This document shows, piece after piece, positions 25,901 to 36,258 of a stretch of 64,000 bases of DNA. The first letter of the stretch is position 1; every line of letters begins with the position of its first letter. This DNA comes from Tribonema minus (taxonomy: Eukaryota > Sar > Xanthophyceae > Tribonematales > Tribonemataceae), in NCBI GenBank assembly GCA_017506865.1, contig JAFCMP010000246.1, forward strand, positions 682,001-746,000, read 5' to 3'. The translations under genes were made by a program, and so were the position numbers. The notes beneath the pieces were generated by a model that had not been told where the DNA came from, ran no database searches, and worked only from the letters and a program-made list of their open reading frames with translations.

Positions 25901-26875
25901 CCGTTGGAGGCGCACAACGTGCAGCAGCTCAAGGCGCTGCTGCGCGTCAAGGGGCTCCCCGTGAGCGGCAACAAGCCCGTGCTGATTGCGCGGCTGCGCG
26001 AGGCCGCCGCCGCCGCCGCTGCCGCTGCCGACGCTGACCCGCGCGGAACTGCCGCGGAGGGCGATGTCGCGGCGGCGGCGGCGCAGCAACCTAGCGGCAG
26101 CGGCGGTGCCTTGCAGGGCGCGGCGGCTGCTAGTGTGGATGGCGGCGGCGTGGGGGGTGGCACAGGCGCGGTCGGTGCAAACCTGGGGCCGCCTGCCAGG
26201 GTGGCAGTGCTCAACAGGGGGGGCGACGCTACGCAGCACGCTGCGCGCGGCGCGCCGGCTGACGTCACGGCCAGGCCCGCGGCTGCAGCGGCAGCAGCGC
26301 ACGCTAAGGCGGCCCCCGAGAGAGATGGGGCCGTGCGGCGATTCAGTTCCATGAGAGTGGGCGATCACCACTCTTACAAGCACGGCGGCGGCGGCGGCGG
26401 CAGCAGCAGCGGCAATAATGCCTCTGCAGCGGCAGCGGCGACTACGGGCCATGCGGCGGCGAGCGGCGCCTCCGCATCACAGCCGCCGTTCTGGCTGCAG
26501 CCGCGTCTGCCCAAGCGCCCGCTTACGGAAACATCTCGCACAGCCGCCGCAGCGAGCAAGGGCGGCGGCGACGCCAAGACGGCATCGGCAGCAGCGGCGG
26601 CGGCGGCGCAGGGCGGGCCCAAGGGCCTCAGCGCCAGCAACGGCGGCGCGCAGAGGGTGCCCGCAGCGGCAACTGCCGGAGGTGACGTGCCGAGCAAGAA
26701 GCGCCGCATAGGCGACGCTCCCGCGCTGCCTTCGTACCTCAAGCCCACCAAGAGCTTCAACGCCGCGCTGAGCAGCCGCAGCGCTGCCGCGCACCACCCC
26801 GAGCGGGACGCCGACAAGGAGAACGTGAGTGCGGGCGGCGGCGGCGGCGGCGCGCGGCCGTGGGAGCGCGTCTGA
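16947..26875 (+). CDS. kinesin-4 family motor with C-terminal SAP motif
   Basis: Plus-end directed microtubule motor; kinesin-4 members (KIF4, KIF21, FRA1) act on spindle midzone, chromosome arms or cilia. Exons: 16947-17168, 17390-17688, 18282-18482, 18955-19315, 20055-20296, 20770-21265, 21791-22000, 22966-23142, 23680-23874, 24371-24847 and 25274-26875, giving 1493 residues with consistent phases. The N-terminal motor (residues about 40-370) shows VKVAVRVRP, the P-loop [25 protein letters not shown], switch I HHSSRSHA, switch II DLAGSER, and [20 protein letters not shown] followed by DSNM, typical of kinesin-4. GCQPCLTV and YDFAFGS match the kinesin-4 pattern. Residues about 370-960 are Ala/Glu/Arg-rich coiled coil. 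The last exon has a Glu/Asp block (residues about 1079-1103), an RRGKR basic patch, a SAP-like motif at about 1171-1207 ([18 protein letters not shown], then LIARLREA), and a KRP-rich tail ending with DKENV. The start ATG is the first in frame, 16 bases after CAG-rich sequence. Confidence 0.93.
18925..18942 (+). other. C-homopolymer polypyrimidine tract before kinesin exon 4
   Basis: Eighteen consecutive C lie 12 bases before the CAG acceptor at 18954. They replace the mixed C/T tract usual in other eukaryotes. Similar C runs precede acceptors at 2208, 8706, 11401, 55906 and 56512. Confidence 0.8.
19212..19499 (+). repeat. duplicated kinesin motor exon end
   Basis: The last about 104 bases of the exon ending 19315, with its GTGAGCGCTGC donor, recur at 19390-19499. 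The copy encodes [20 protein letters not shown] and keeps the same SPADSNM end and donor. It is therefore a near-intact alternative exon end about 178 bp downstream, though it has no full upstream part. The following bases are GAAGTTGAAGT-like. Confidence 0.92.
22795..22995 (+). repeat. copies of a kinesin coiled-coil exon start
   Basis: GCAGGTGGAGAAGATGCACG at 22797 and CTAGGTGGAATCGCG at about 22879 precede the real exon start CTAGGTGGAGAAGATGCGCG at 22962. The intervening sequence (ACTTACATACCCCTGCACCG type) is also repeated, giving units of about 80-85 bp. Confidence 0.85.
23351..23742 (+). repeat. two decayed copies of a kinesin exon start
   Basis: The exon opening at 23680 (CAGATGGCGGACGACGCGG) has versions at 23351-23420 and 23503-23565. 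They keep the GGGCACGAGGCGGTCGTCGC or TGGCACGAGGCGACCGT parts but contain stops or frame changes. Spacing is about 150 and 175 bp. Confidence 0.85.
25081..25325 (+). repeat. decayed copy of the start of the last kinesin exon
   Basis: AGGTTGTCATGAACCGTCAT at 25081 resembles the acceptor and exon start AGGTTGTCATGACGCACCTC at 25272 and continues with weaker similarity for about 50 bases. Spacing is about 192 bp. Confidence 0.75.
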
Positions 26876-28312
26876 ACAGATGATGAATACGGTTACAGTA
26901 GTGTGTTGTGCGCGCGGCACGCGGGGCGACTCGGGGAAAAAAGGATTGTGTGCCGTCAAGTACGTTTGAAGGGATGGCTTTACGCTTGCGTGTGCTTCAA
27001 TAGTTAACTAACGTGAACTTGAGAGGTTGCATATGCCCGTTGTGTGCTCTTCGCAGCTGATCACTTTGTCTCGGCGCTCTTGGTGCAGTGCTCAAGCTCA
27101 ACTTGCTGCCATGCTGCAATCCAGCCCTCAAATCTTGTCAAGCTGTTGTCAGCACGTGTTGTAGCACAAGTCATCAGGCCGATGTGATTAGGGTTAGGGT
27201 TAAGTCCACGTGGTATGTTGGATTATCGCCATTGTGAACTGCTCGCATTGGCCTAGTGCGTCACCGCAAGCAGTTGCAAGGGGACGCTTGATGGCTTGAC
27301 AGTGTCCTTGAGGTGGCCTGGCAGGCGCCTCATATTGGCATCAAGCCCCACAGTGCGGCTGGCTTGGTCTTTCTCATTTTTTCAACAACATTCTTGTATT
27401 GTTGTTAATTCTCTCTCAGGGCGCGAAAAAGCCCAGATGAATGGCATCTAACTTGAAGCTTGCTGTACGGAATCTACATGTCGTGTGACAGTCTGAAAGC
27501 GTCTCAACGACAACCACTCAAACGCCGCCGCCGCCAAATGGCATCTTGGGATCCTCCCCTACGTCCTCCTCCATGTGCCCCCCCCCCTGGATACTGCCAT
27601 GTGTGTCATGACACGGCCAGAGTACGCCATGTGGAGCGCTGCCGACAGTGTATATGACATTCTTGTACTTCTACGTAAAACCAGGAAGCTGTACATGAGC
27701 ACTGTGGCCCATGTTTCAAAACACCGCCATGAGACATGGGCACTCTGCTGTTCCATGCACATTGCAATGTCAGGGCAGTTGCAAGGCAGCCACTGGCATA
27801 TATATGCTGCCTGCATTATAATAAGCAGCATAGGTGATGTCATTGGAGGTCTCGTCAGCACAAGCCAGCATCTGAAGCCCCTTCGCTTTAGGTACTCTAA
27901 GATCTTCACTACAGAACATGAGTGAACATATGCATATAGACTATGATAGAGTCTATGATTTATAAATTTACAGTCGATGCGACCAAGAGGTCAAAATGCT
28001 ACACACCGCTCACAACAGGCTTTGATTCGCTGTGAACACAAAGTGCCCCTAACGCGTGTACGTCAGTATCACAAACGGTGGTCGCTGCTCTTGTAGTCAT
28101 CCCGTCATCGTGGCGTCAAGTACGCACACGGCCAACCTTTGCAGCAGCATGATGTAAGGCGTGCCACCACACACTTGTTCAATGAGCGCGAGTTGTGCGT
28201 GCACAATCGGGACACCGGCACCGCAAAAACAAGTGGTCATTATGCACAGATACCATACAGCCACACACACACACACAAAGAAGAACAGACGTGCGCGTCC
28301 GCGCGCGCACTC
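26876..28312. other. convergent intergenic region
   Basis: This lies between the kinesin stop and the stop of the minus-strand gene. I see no supported gene. It holds a short interstitial TTAGGG repeat at 27187-27204, a (CA)n run at 28261-28275 and AT-rich sequence around 27930-27975. Open frames at 27559-27925 on both strands show no family features. Confidence 0.6.
27187..27204 (+). repeat. interstitial telomere-like TTAGGG repeat
   Basis: GATTAGGGTTAGGGTTAAG: about two and a half TTAGGG units in intergenic DNA. Confidence 0.85.
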
Positions 28313-28935
28313 TCAGGCCGGCTCAAAGCTCTCCTCGCCGTACGCCTCCTCTAAAGACCCCGCCGCCATCTCCGGCGACGCCGCGCTCTCCCACGGCGCC
28401 TTGCCCGGCTGCTGCGCGAGCGCCGCCGCCACCTGCTCGCCGCCGCGCGACTGCCAGTGCGCGCGCTGCCGCGGGCCAGGCAGCAGCGCGTTCCCCCCCT
28501 CTGCGCCCCCCTCGAGGTGCCCCCCCCCTGGCGACCCCCCCCAGGGTGACTGCGTGCGCTGAGCGCTGTCATTCGCAGCAGCGCTCCGCGCGCAAGCGGA
28601 GCCCGCGCGCTCGCCGCCTCTGCTGCTGGCAGCAGTGCTTGGTGGCTCGTACGTAGCACCCAACACTGCTGCCATGCGTCCGCTGTCGCCGCCGCCGCCC
28701 CTGGAGCCTGAGCGCTGCTGAGGCGGCGACCCCCAGAGCCCCCCCCCCTCCGCCCCCCCGCCCCGCCCTCCAATCGCTGTGCGCCCCACCAGCTGCGACA
28801 GCGGCGACGTCGCGCCGCCGCCGGCGGACAGCGACGCCTCGTCGTCGCTGTGCTGCTCAGCCCTCGACTGGAACGAGTCGCGCAGCACACCAGCACTTTG
28901 CCCGGCATTTTGCCCCCCCCAGCCGCCGCCGTTGC

Positions 28936-28966
<31 letters not shown>

Positions 28967-31900
28967 GCGCCGCGCGTCCGCGCCGGCCTGCGCCGGCGTG
29001 AGGTACATGAGCAGACTCTCGCCGCCCAGCGAGTGCTCCACGTTGTGGTGGCGGGACGCGCCGCGCGCGGCGGCGCTGCTCACGCCCGCAGGCCTGCTGC
29101 GGCCGGGGTCGCCCCCCATCAGCGGGGGCCCGTCCGTCAACCGCGACGACGCCGCGAGGCTCTGCTCCATGGCGTCGTCCTCCTCCGCGCCGCCGCCGTC
29201 CGTGACGAACGTGCGCTGCGTGCCGCTGCTGCCGCCGCGCGGCCGCAACGCCGCGCGGCCCGGCAGAGGCAGCATCCTGCTCTCCCCGGCGAGGCTGTCG
29301 TCCCAGATCCCCCCCGACACGGCGCCCCCCCCAGAGGGGGTGCCCCCCCGCTGGTCCCCCGACCACACCCCCGCCTCGCGCGCCTCCTGCGCGGCGCGCT
29401 TCTGCGGCGACAGGCCGCTGTGCGGCGCGCTGCGCTGCTGCTGCTGCGGCGGCGGCGCATCGTCGCCAAAGATGCGCGACCGCGTCGACGCGCCAGCGCT
29501 GGCGGCGCTGCCGCCGCGGCTGCGCCGGACAACTGCGGATTGCTGTCGCTGCTGCTGCTCCTGCCGACCCGCTTGCATGCCGCCACTGGTGTCATCGACT
29601 GTCTGTGCTCCCCTCAGGTGTGGCGGCGGCGGCGGAGCGCCGCTGTCTGCTTCGTGCCAAAGTGCTGCTGCCATGCCAGCCGAGCCTCCGCCGCCGCCGC
29701 CAGCACCCATGGCTCGCGAGGCCGCTGGCCCCACGGGCAACTCATCAAACGCAGAGCTGCTGCCAGCTGGCAGCGCATTGGGGGGTGCTCTCTGCCAGTC
29801 CGGCGGCGCTGCTGCTGCTGCTGCTGCTGCTGGCAGCGGCGCGCCCCACTGCGGCTCCGCTGCTGCAGAGCGCAGCGGCGGCGGCGGCGACGCGTGACCC
29901 GCCGCCGCGGCTGCTGCGCCACTGCCACGGCCGCTGCCGCGCGCGCTCAGGGCGCCGCCATTGTCGTAATGCTTCGGTGCCGCATTGGGCGCTGCTGCAG
30001 CTGCCCAAGGCGCCTCAGGCGGCGCGTTGTAACCGCCTGAGGCTGCGTGCGCGGGGTATTGGTCGCGGGAGGGGGGTGGGCCGGGGGCGGCGGAGCCATG
30101 CTGAGCGCTGGTGCGCTTGGTGAGCGCCTTCTCCTGCTGCTTGTACAGGTTCTGCAGCCGCTCCTGCGCAATCACACACGCGCGAGTGCGCACGCGATGG
30201 CATGTGAGTCGCACGGTGTCTGGGGCGACCGCTGTGTCGATTTTGCTTCATCCTCGCACATGTGCATATTAGCACAATTATGATTTTCCGTTTTTTTTTT
30301 CTAACACCAAGACTACATGTACATATCCTTCAAATGTACATACACAAAGTGCCCTGCCAATCTACTCGCCTCCTATTCCCGCTGCCTCCTGGCCTTCTCC
30401 TCATCCTCGCATATGTACACACCAGTACACATGCATATACTTCAAATACTTCAAAGTGTATAGTTCCAATACTTCTACAATATCATACATGAACTTCAAG
30501 TGCACATACATACCTCCTCTTCCCTCTGCCTCCTGGCCTTCTCCTCATCATCGCGTCGCCGCGACTCCTCCGCCTCCTGCCTCAGCCGCTGAGCCTCTGC
30601 CTCCTCCTCACGGCGCCGCTCCGCCTGCTCCTCTTCGCGAGCCCTGCGCTTGGCCGCTATCTGCGCGTCAAGCGCGCGCTGCTGCTCCAGCGCCGCCGCC
30701 CGTTTTCTGCGTGCAGTTGAAGTACGTGTATGTAAGTGTGTGTATGTGAGGCTTGGTCGTGAGTGCACCAAGCGCCGTGAAGGTGTTGCTTACTTGTGGC
30801 TGCAGTTGATGTCGAGCTTTTCATTGTCGTTTGTAGTTGGGATGTATGCGTGCTGTGCACGCGCGCACCAGATCTGACGTACGCCAAGTGCAGCACCACT
30901 GATGTTGGTGATGCACGTAATGAAGACTGCAGGCTTTGGTCGCAAAAGCACAAACTGCCACAAAAAAGTGGCCGCCGCTGCCTAATTGCAGTTGAAGTTG
31001 TACTTGTTGTTGCAGTGAACGCCCCTGGTCCGCTTGTGTTCGCAGTGCCACACGTCTTCTTCACAAGCGCCGTGCCAGCATCACCGGCTCTCCATTTGCC
31101 TCTTACCCGTAGCTGCGCGCATCGCCCCTGCCGTGAAGCAGCTATGCGTATCGCCCCTGCCGTGAACCGCAAGCGCACTGCGTCACATAAAAGCGATGAC
31201 ATCGCTCAGCAACCGTGTACGTAGGTATATATGCCTGCAGCGCACCTGTCAATAGCGGCCTGCATCTCCGGGTCCTGCCCAAACGCGCCATTCCTCGCCA
31301 GCATCCCCCCCCCTCCCTGCTGCTGCTGCACACCACCACCCTGCTTATACCCAAGCGCCGCGCCCATGCTCCCTGTCCCGTACACATCGCTCACGAGTCG
31401 TTGCCGCGCCGCCGTGGCGTACGCCGGCGCAGCCGCAGGGGGGGTTTCGGGGTACCGCGCCCCCTGCCAATCCCCGCCTTGCTGCCGAGGCGTGACACCT
31501 GGCGCGCTGTGAGCGCGGCCGCCGCCTCCGCCGCCCGCAGCGCCGCGCGGCGTAGCGACCCCCGGACCGTAACCGTAGTCAGCGCGACCTTCGCCTGCGT
31601 CATGCGCATACCCGTACCCGCCGCCGCCGTACGCGCCTGCGCCGCCGCTGCCGCCGCCCGCAGCGCCGCCATCCGCGGCCCACGGCCCCTGCTGCTGCTG
31701 CTGGTGCTGGTGCTGGTGCTGCTGCTGCTGCCGCGGCGCCGGCGACACCCCAGCCCGAGCGCTGCTGTGCGGCTTTTCCGCCGAACCGACGTCCAGATAC
31801 GCGCTGCCGCCGGCGGCATCCGCTTTTTCTACTGCCTTCCTGGTACGGTCCTCCTCCATCTGCTGCTTGAGCACGCGCGCATATTCGCCCTTCTTGGCGC

Positions 31901-32492
31901 GTGCCGCCGCTGCGTCCGAAGCCTCGTCGCCCTGGCAGCAGCGGCGGCAGCAGCAGCGACAATGGCATTTGTGGTTGAAATTGAACTTGGGGCGTGCTAC
32001 TGCGCAACTGCCCGCCACGTGCATATGTCACAGCCTACAGCAATGCGCAATTCAGATCGCTGTGTGGATGGCGAAGTCCCGCTCGAAGTGGTCGCGTCAC
32101 ACAAGTGCCCTGCCCCCTCTCATCGACGTGCACACGTGCGCAGCACTTGTACACAAATCATGACAAAAGAGCAGCGCGCTACCATATCGAACAGCAGCGC
32201 GCTCACCACTGTGCCGCCGATGCGCCACCCCTGCTCCCCGCCCCCCCACTGCCCGCCGCTGCCAGGAGACTCCGCAGCAGCAGCAGCGCCCGCGCTGCCG
32301 TGGTGCTGCGCGACCTGATCGTCCAGGGCGCTGCGGTAGTCGTGCATCGTGCGCCGCCGCGCCGCCTGCGCAGTGGTAGCGTCGTCGCCGGCCCACATGC
32401 CGCTGATCCCCGCGCTTGCTCGCGCAGTGCGCTGCTGAGCAGTGCTGCCGCCGTCAATAGAGGCGGCGCCATCGCCGCTCCAGTGCGTCATG

Positions 32493-32539
<47 letters not shown>

Positions 32540-33442
32540 GTCTGGCTGCAGCCAGTACCCCGTGCCGCCCTGCGAGTGGCCATCGCCGAATGCGTAGGGC
32601 TGCGGCGGCACGCCGCTGGTGCCGCCGCCGTCGCCGCCGCTGCCGCCTGCAGGGTTGTGCATGTGCCGCAGGCCTCGCCCCTTGCCGTGATTGCCGGGAC
32701 TGCGCCTCAGGGCATCCATCTGCGACATGAATCCGCCACCGCTGCCGTCAGCAGCACCGCTTCTGCTGCCACCGCCGCCGCCGCCGCCGCCGCCTGCGCT
32801 GGATCGTGCGGACAATAGTGCCGGTGCTGACGGGCTGCCGCCAATGGGCTGGCCGTAGCGTGCACTGTTGGCGCGATCGCCGCCGATGGTGCCATCGCCG
32901 AGCGTGCTGGACTGAAGCTGCGCCTCCAGCGCTCGCATCTCGCGTGCGACATCGTCATCAAATGACACCGGCGCTCGCGCACTCATCGCAGCACTACCAG
33001 CGGCAGTCGGCATGCCATAGTCCCCAGGTCTGGTACCGCCTGCGTCGTAATGCGACACGCTTTCTCTGTGCGTTGCACTGGACACAGATCTGGATGGGGA
33101 GTACTGCTGCTGCTGTTGCTGTAGTTGCCGCTGAGGGGAAGCATTGGAGCGCGCCGCACGTAGCTTCTCTAGGTGCTCTTGCACCCTTCTGTCAAAATCT
33201 GGGTCGGCGCCTGGTGGCGGCGGCCTAAACTCCCCATCATCATCACCTGCACCAGCGGTGGCGGCGACGTGGTGCTCTGGGTGGTGCACTTCCTCCTCGT
33301 GGTGCTGCGGAATCGACTGCTGATATTGTGGAGCCAGTCCGGGTGGGACTACGCGGGGCGGCGGCGCTGCTGCTGGGTTCCTTGAGTGTGCTGCAAGCCT
33401 TTTTTGCTCCCAGATCTCATCCCGCCTGCTAGCAAACGCCAT
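28313..33442 (-). CDS. large low-complexity coiled-coil protein, possibly centrosomal/ciliary
   Basis: Four exons on the minus strand: 33442-32207, 31931-31246, 30706-30514 and 30163-28313. Phases 0, 2 and 0 match and the product is 1321 residues. The start ATG at 33442 is followed by MAFASRRDEIWEQKRLAAHS; in-frame stops lie upstream. Exon 1 is disordered with Gln and Gly runs. Exon 2 begins GDEASDAAAARAKKGEYARV and continues with a charged helix (LKQQMEEDRTRKAVEKA). Exon 3 is a continuous Arg/Glu/Gln coiled coil (AKRRAREEEQAERRREEEAE). Exon 4 begins ERLQNLYKQQEKALTKR, then is Gly/Ser/Ala-rich, ending EEAYGEESFEP. The K-x-EYARxLKQQMEE type helix recalls segments of CSPP1/CCDC66-like centrosome and cilium proteins, but this is a weak composition-level resemblance. 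Function is not established. The gene converges on the kinesin gene. Confidence 0.75.
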
Positions 33443-35457
33443 GAAGCGCGCTTTGCAAGGCTGCCAGCGACTTCAGGTAGTCGTCGCGGTATGCCTGCTG
33501 TTCAGTCTACACAAAGTTGAAATCCAACCTTGTGTCTTCTTCGATTCCAACCGTCGCTTGAAGTCTGTCGGTGTGATGCAGAACAGAGAGATTATTCCTG
33601 ACCTGAGGGTCGACGGCGATACAGTTATTCCTGACATGCACACCACCTCCTGCAAACGTGTCATGGCAGCGCAAGCAATCGCCGCAGCAGGCCTGCGCTT
33701 TGTCCATGTTTCGCGCCGCGGCTGGTGATCGTCCTTTTCGGAGTGGTTGCCTGCAGGCAGCACCGCGAAGGCAAGGCAACACAGTGTTGTTGTTGTGTGT
33801 GTGGGCGTAGCTATGCGTTGAGCAGGCAGTCCTTGCTCATCACAGCAGAAAAGATTAATCAATGGCGTGTATCCTGTACGGGGGTACGCGGTTGAGTCCA
33901 GATCTCTCTTGTCACAACATACATTCAAGACGCGACACAGTTTACGGCTGTGGCGATCGCAGCAGCGGCTAAAGATCGATGATCTTGCTTGCACAGGCAA
34001 GTATGCGAACCTCTATCAATGCAGGTCCGTGAGGGAGCAGATATGTACAGGTGTTTCTGCACCGATCAGTTTTGCTTGTCCAGCGGACAGTAGTGGTGCC
34101 ATCTCCCTTACTGGTCAGCTGTGGCCTTTCAAACACGTCCTGCCAGGATACCTGGTGTTGCACGGGTCGATATCTGAAGAAGCCTGTGGTCTCACTTCCT
34201 GCTCCTTTGCTGCTGCCTCCATTCTTTGCTGTTTTCCTGCTGCTTCTCCAGGTGCTCGATGGGACGGACGCTCCAACGCATTTTTGCCGCTGCTCCTTTG
34301 AGAGCAAGCATCCTGACATCAAAGGCACACGGTGACACTGAGCAAATAGAGCAATGCAATGCAGTCAGGATCAGACGTAATACTAACAGTGTTGTCCAAT
34401 GCCTCAGAAGCGGCCGGGAGCTTTGATCCAAACGAATCATGGGCACGGTCTCACACAGCTCACACAAGATGTGAGTCACTGAACTTCCAGCGCTCTAGAT
34501 TGCGGCGCGCGCGCACACTGCGTCGAACAACTCGTGGGGCCTGCCGCACTGGCGCTAGGCGCATGCACTCTGCTGCAGTGTGTCATGGGCAGTCACTCGC
34601 AGCTGTACAGCGGCAACGCCATCTAGTAGTTTGTGCCCAACTCGCGGCCACTGGCACTGCACAGATGGAAGAATGTACACCGGTCAAGGCTGGCAACTAA
34701 GGCAACGTCCACTGATGTCGCCCAACCTTCAAGCGGATAGGCTGAGCATTCTGAACTACACAAAATTGCACATCGAGCACCATCGTTGCCGTGAGAACTT
34801 GAAGCGAAGAGCTGGATCACACATCCCAGAATGAGAGCAGGTCGAGGCCGACAACCATATTGAGACTGACAAGAGGAATCGTGCCAAACTGGACATGCCA
34901 TCTACCACGATGCAAGCACTGCTGCACTGGCGCTGAGAGCGCGCCCGAACTTCCAGTTTTGCTGTACGTGCTGTCATTACCAGCACCGACAGATGGCGGT
35001 CCACTGCCGCGTGCATCGCTGCCGTATATGTGCATAGAAAAAAGCGCTGCCAACATGTACTACATAAGCAGAATTAACTCTCCTGGGGCACAAGAGCATC
35101 GCTTTAGCAGGGTGTTACCAGCAAAAGATATATCCATTTCGCTGCCGCTCACATTGCAGTCAATACCAGTGGTACCAGCATTGTGGTTCGTCGGCCACAA
35201 AGACTGTGCAAATCAGGTGGTGGCCGGTGTGTCAGTCGCAAGTTGCAACACCGCGGCACTCACTCTCAACTTGCTTCCTGTCACCCTCGCCTAACCCTCC
35301 GCCAGCTGGATGTTCTCTGTGCAACCATTCCTGCAAGCCGCATCCAGTTGTCTGCTTGCTTGCAAATCAAATTCACCGCTCACACAGCCAACAGCCTTGT
35401 GTGCAGCACAGTGAACTCAGGTTCAAAGGCTCCCCAAATGTCAAATACGACGTCATA
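33443..35457. other. intergenic region without supported gene
   Basis: Lower GC than the genes around it. Open frames here (for example 34860-35294 plus) lack recognisable domains, low-complexity signatures typical of the local exons, or phase-matching exon partners. It presumably contains the promoter of the minus-strand gene that starts at 33442. Confidence 0.5.
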
Positions 35458-35844
35458 TTACTGCGACTGGGAATTATGCAGGCTGCGCTGCTCACGCTCG
35501 CGCTGTTGGCGGTTCTCGATGTAGTTGCGTATCGTGCCCGCCGATACCACGGCGCTAAAAAGCTCTCCCCTGAGTGTCGAGCGGTCGCCAACGTGCGCGG
35601 CGACGTCATCACTTCCACCCTCTCCGATAGCATTGCACAGGCGCTCCAGCACTTCGGTGTTGCGCTCCACTGCGGCGACGATATCGGCGTTGCAGCTTTT
35701 GATGGCGTCCACGATGGCAGCAGTCATCGAAGACGTCGGCGTCGTCGGTTCCGACGCAAGAGGCGGCCACCCGGCCGCTTTTCGCCTCTGGAGGCCGATG
35801 AGTCGCTCCTCGGCCAGCAAAATCTCGATGTTGGCGTTCATCAC
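35458..35844 (-). CDS. hypothetical open frame, possible 3' exon or broken gene
   Basis: A 128-codon minus-strand frame starting at GTG-ATG and encoding NANIEILLAEERLIGLQRRK, then AIVDAIKSCNADIVAAVER and an Arg/Glu/Gln helix before the stop. Amino-acid usage is protein-like and no gene lies opposite. The same frame continues upstream to 36384 with only one TAA, at 35899-35901, between the two parts. It could be an exon of a spliced gene, a pseudogene or chance. I do not recognise a family. Confidence 0.3.
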   Translation of the reverse strand: MMNANIEILLAEERLIGLQRRKAAGWPPLASEPTTPTSSMTAAIVDAIKSCNADIVAAVERNTEVLERLCNAIGEGGSDDVAAHVGDRSTLRGELFSAVVSAGTIRNYIENRQQREREQRSLHNSQSQ

Positions 35845-36258
35845 CTCGATTGACCTCTTCTTTGATGCTGTGTAGGCGGGCTGCTCAAAGAAGCTGCTTT
35901 AAAAGCGGTCAATGGCTTGCGATCTATCCCAAAGGAAGTCTTGGTGCGGTGTAGGCGTGCTCACAGAGAGGCTGCTGTCCAGGGCTTGCGTTTGACAATG
36001 GACCGATGGGCTTGCCGAAGCTATCCTGAAGGTTCGAGGAGTGGTCGTGTCAACTGTGGAAGGTCTATCACGAAGTTCAACTGCTACTTGAAGTGATTCG
36101 CGCGTTAGGGTGGTAGCCTTAGTGTGTTCTGCGAGGTCCAACGGCGTGTTGCTGGCACGACAGCAGTGTGGGCACTTGCAATGCTTTGAGACATCAGTCC
36201 ACAGCCGCTGCAACACCCACGCCGGCACACAGGGCGAGCTCTCCCACGACACAGGGTC

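Noticed and set aside
28779..30040. 372- and 396-codon plus-strand frames
   Set aside because: They lie opposite the last exon of the minus-strand coiled-coil gene, whose phases are consistent across four exons. The plus frames lack splice partners and domains.
33443..33500. extra upstream exon of the coiled-coil gene reading QAYRDDYLKSLAALQSALHG
   Set aside because: The frame does not match the frame of the ATG at 33442 and meets TAG directly after, so it cannot be joined without another splice site.
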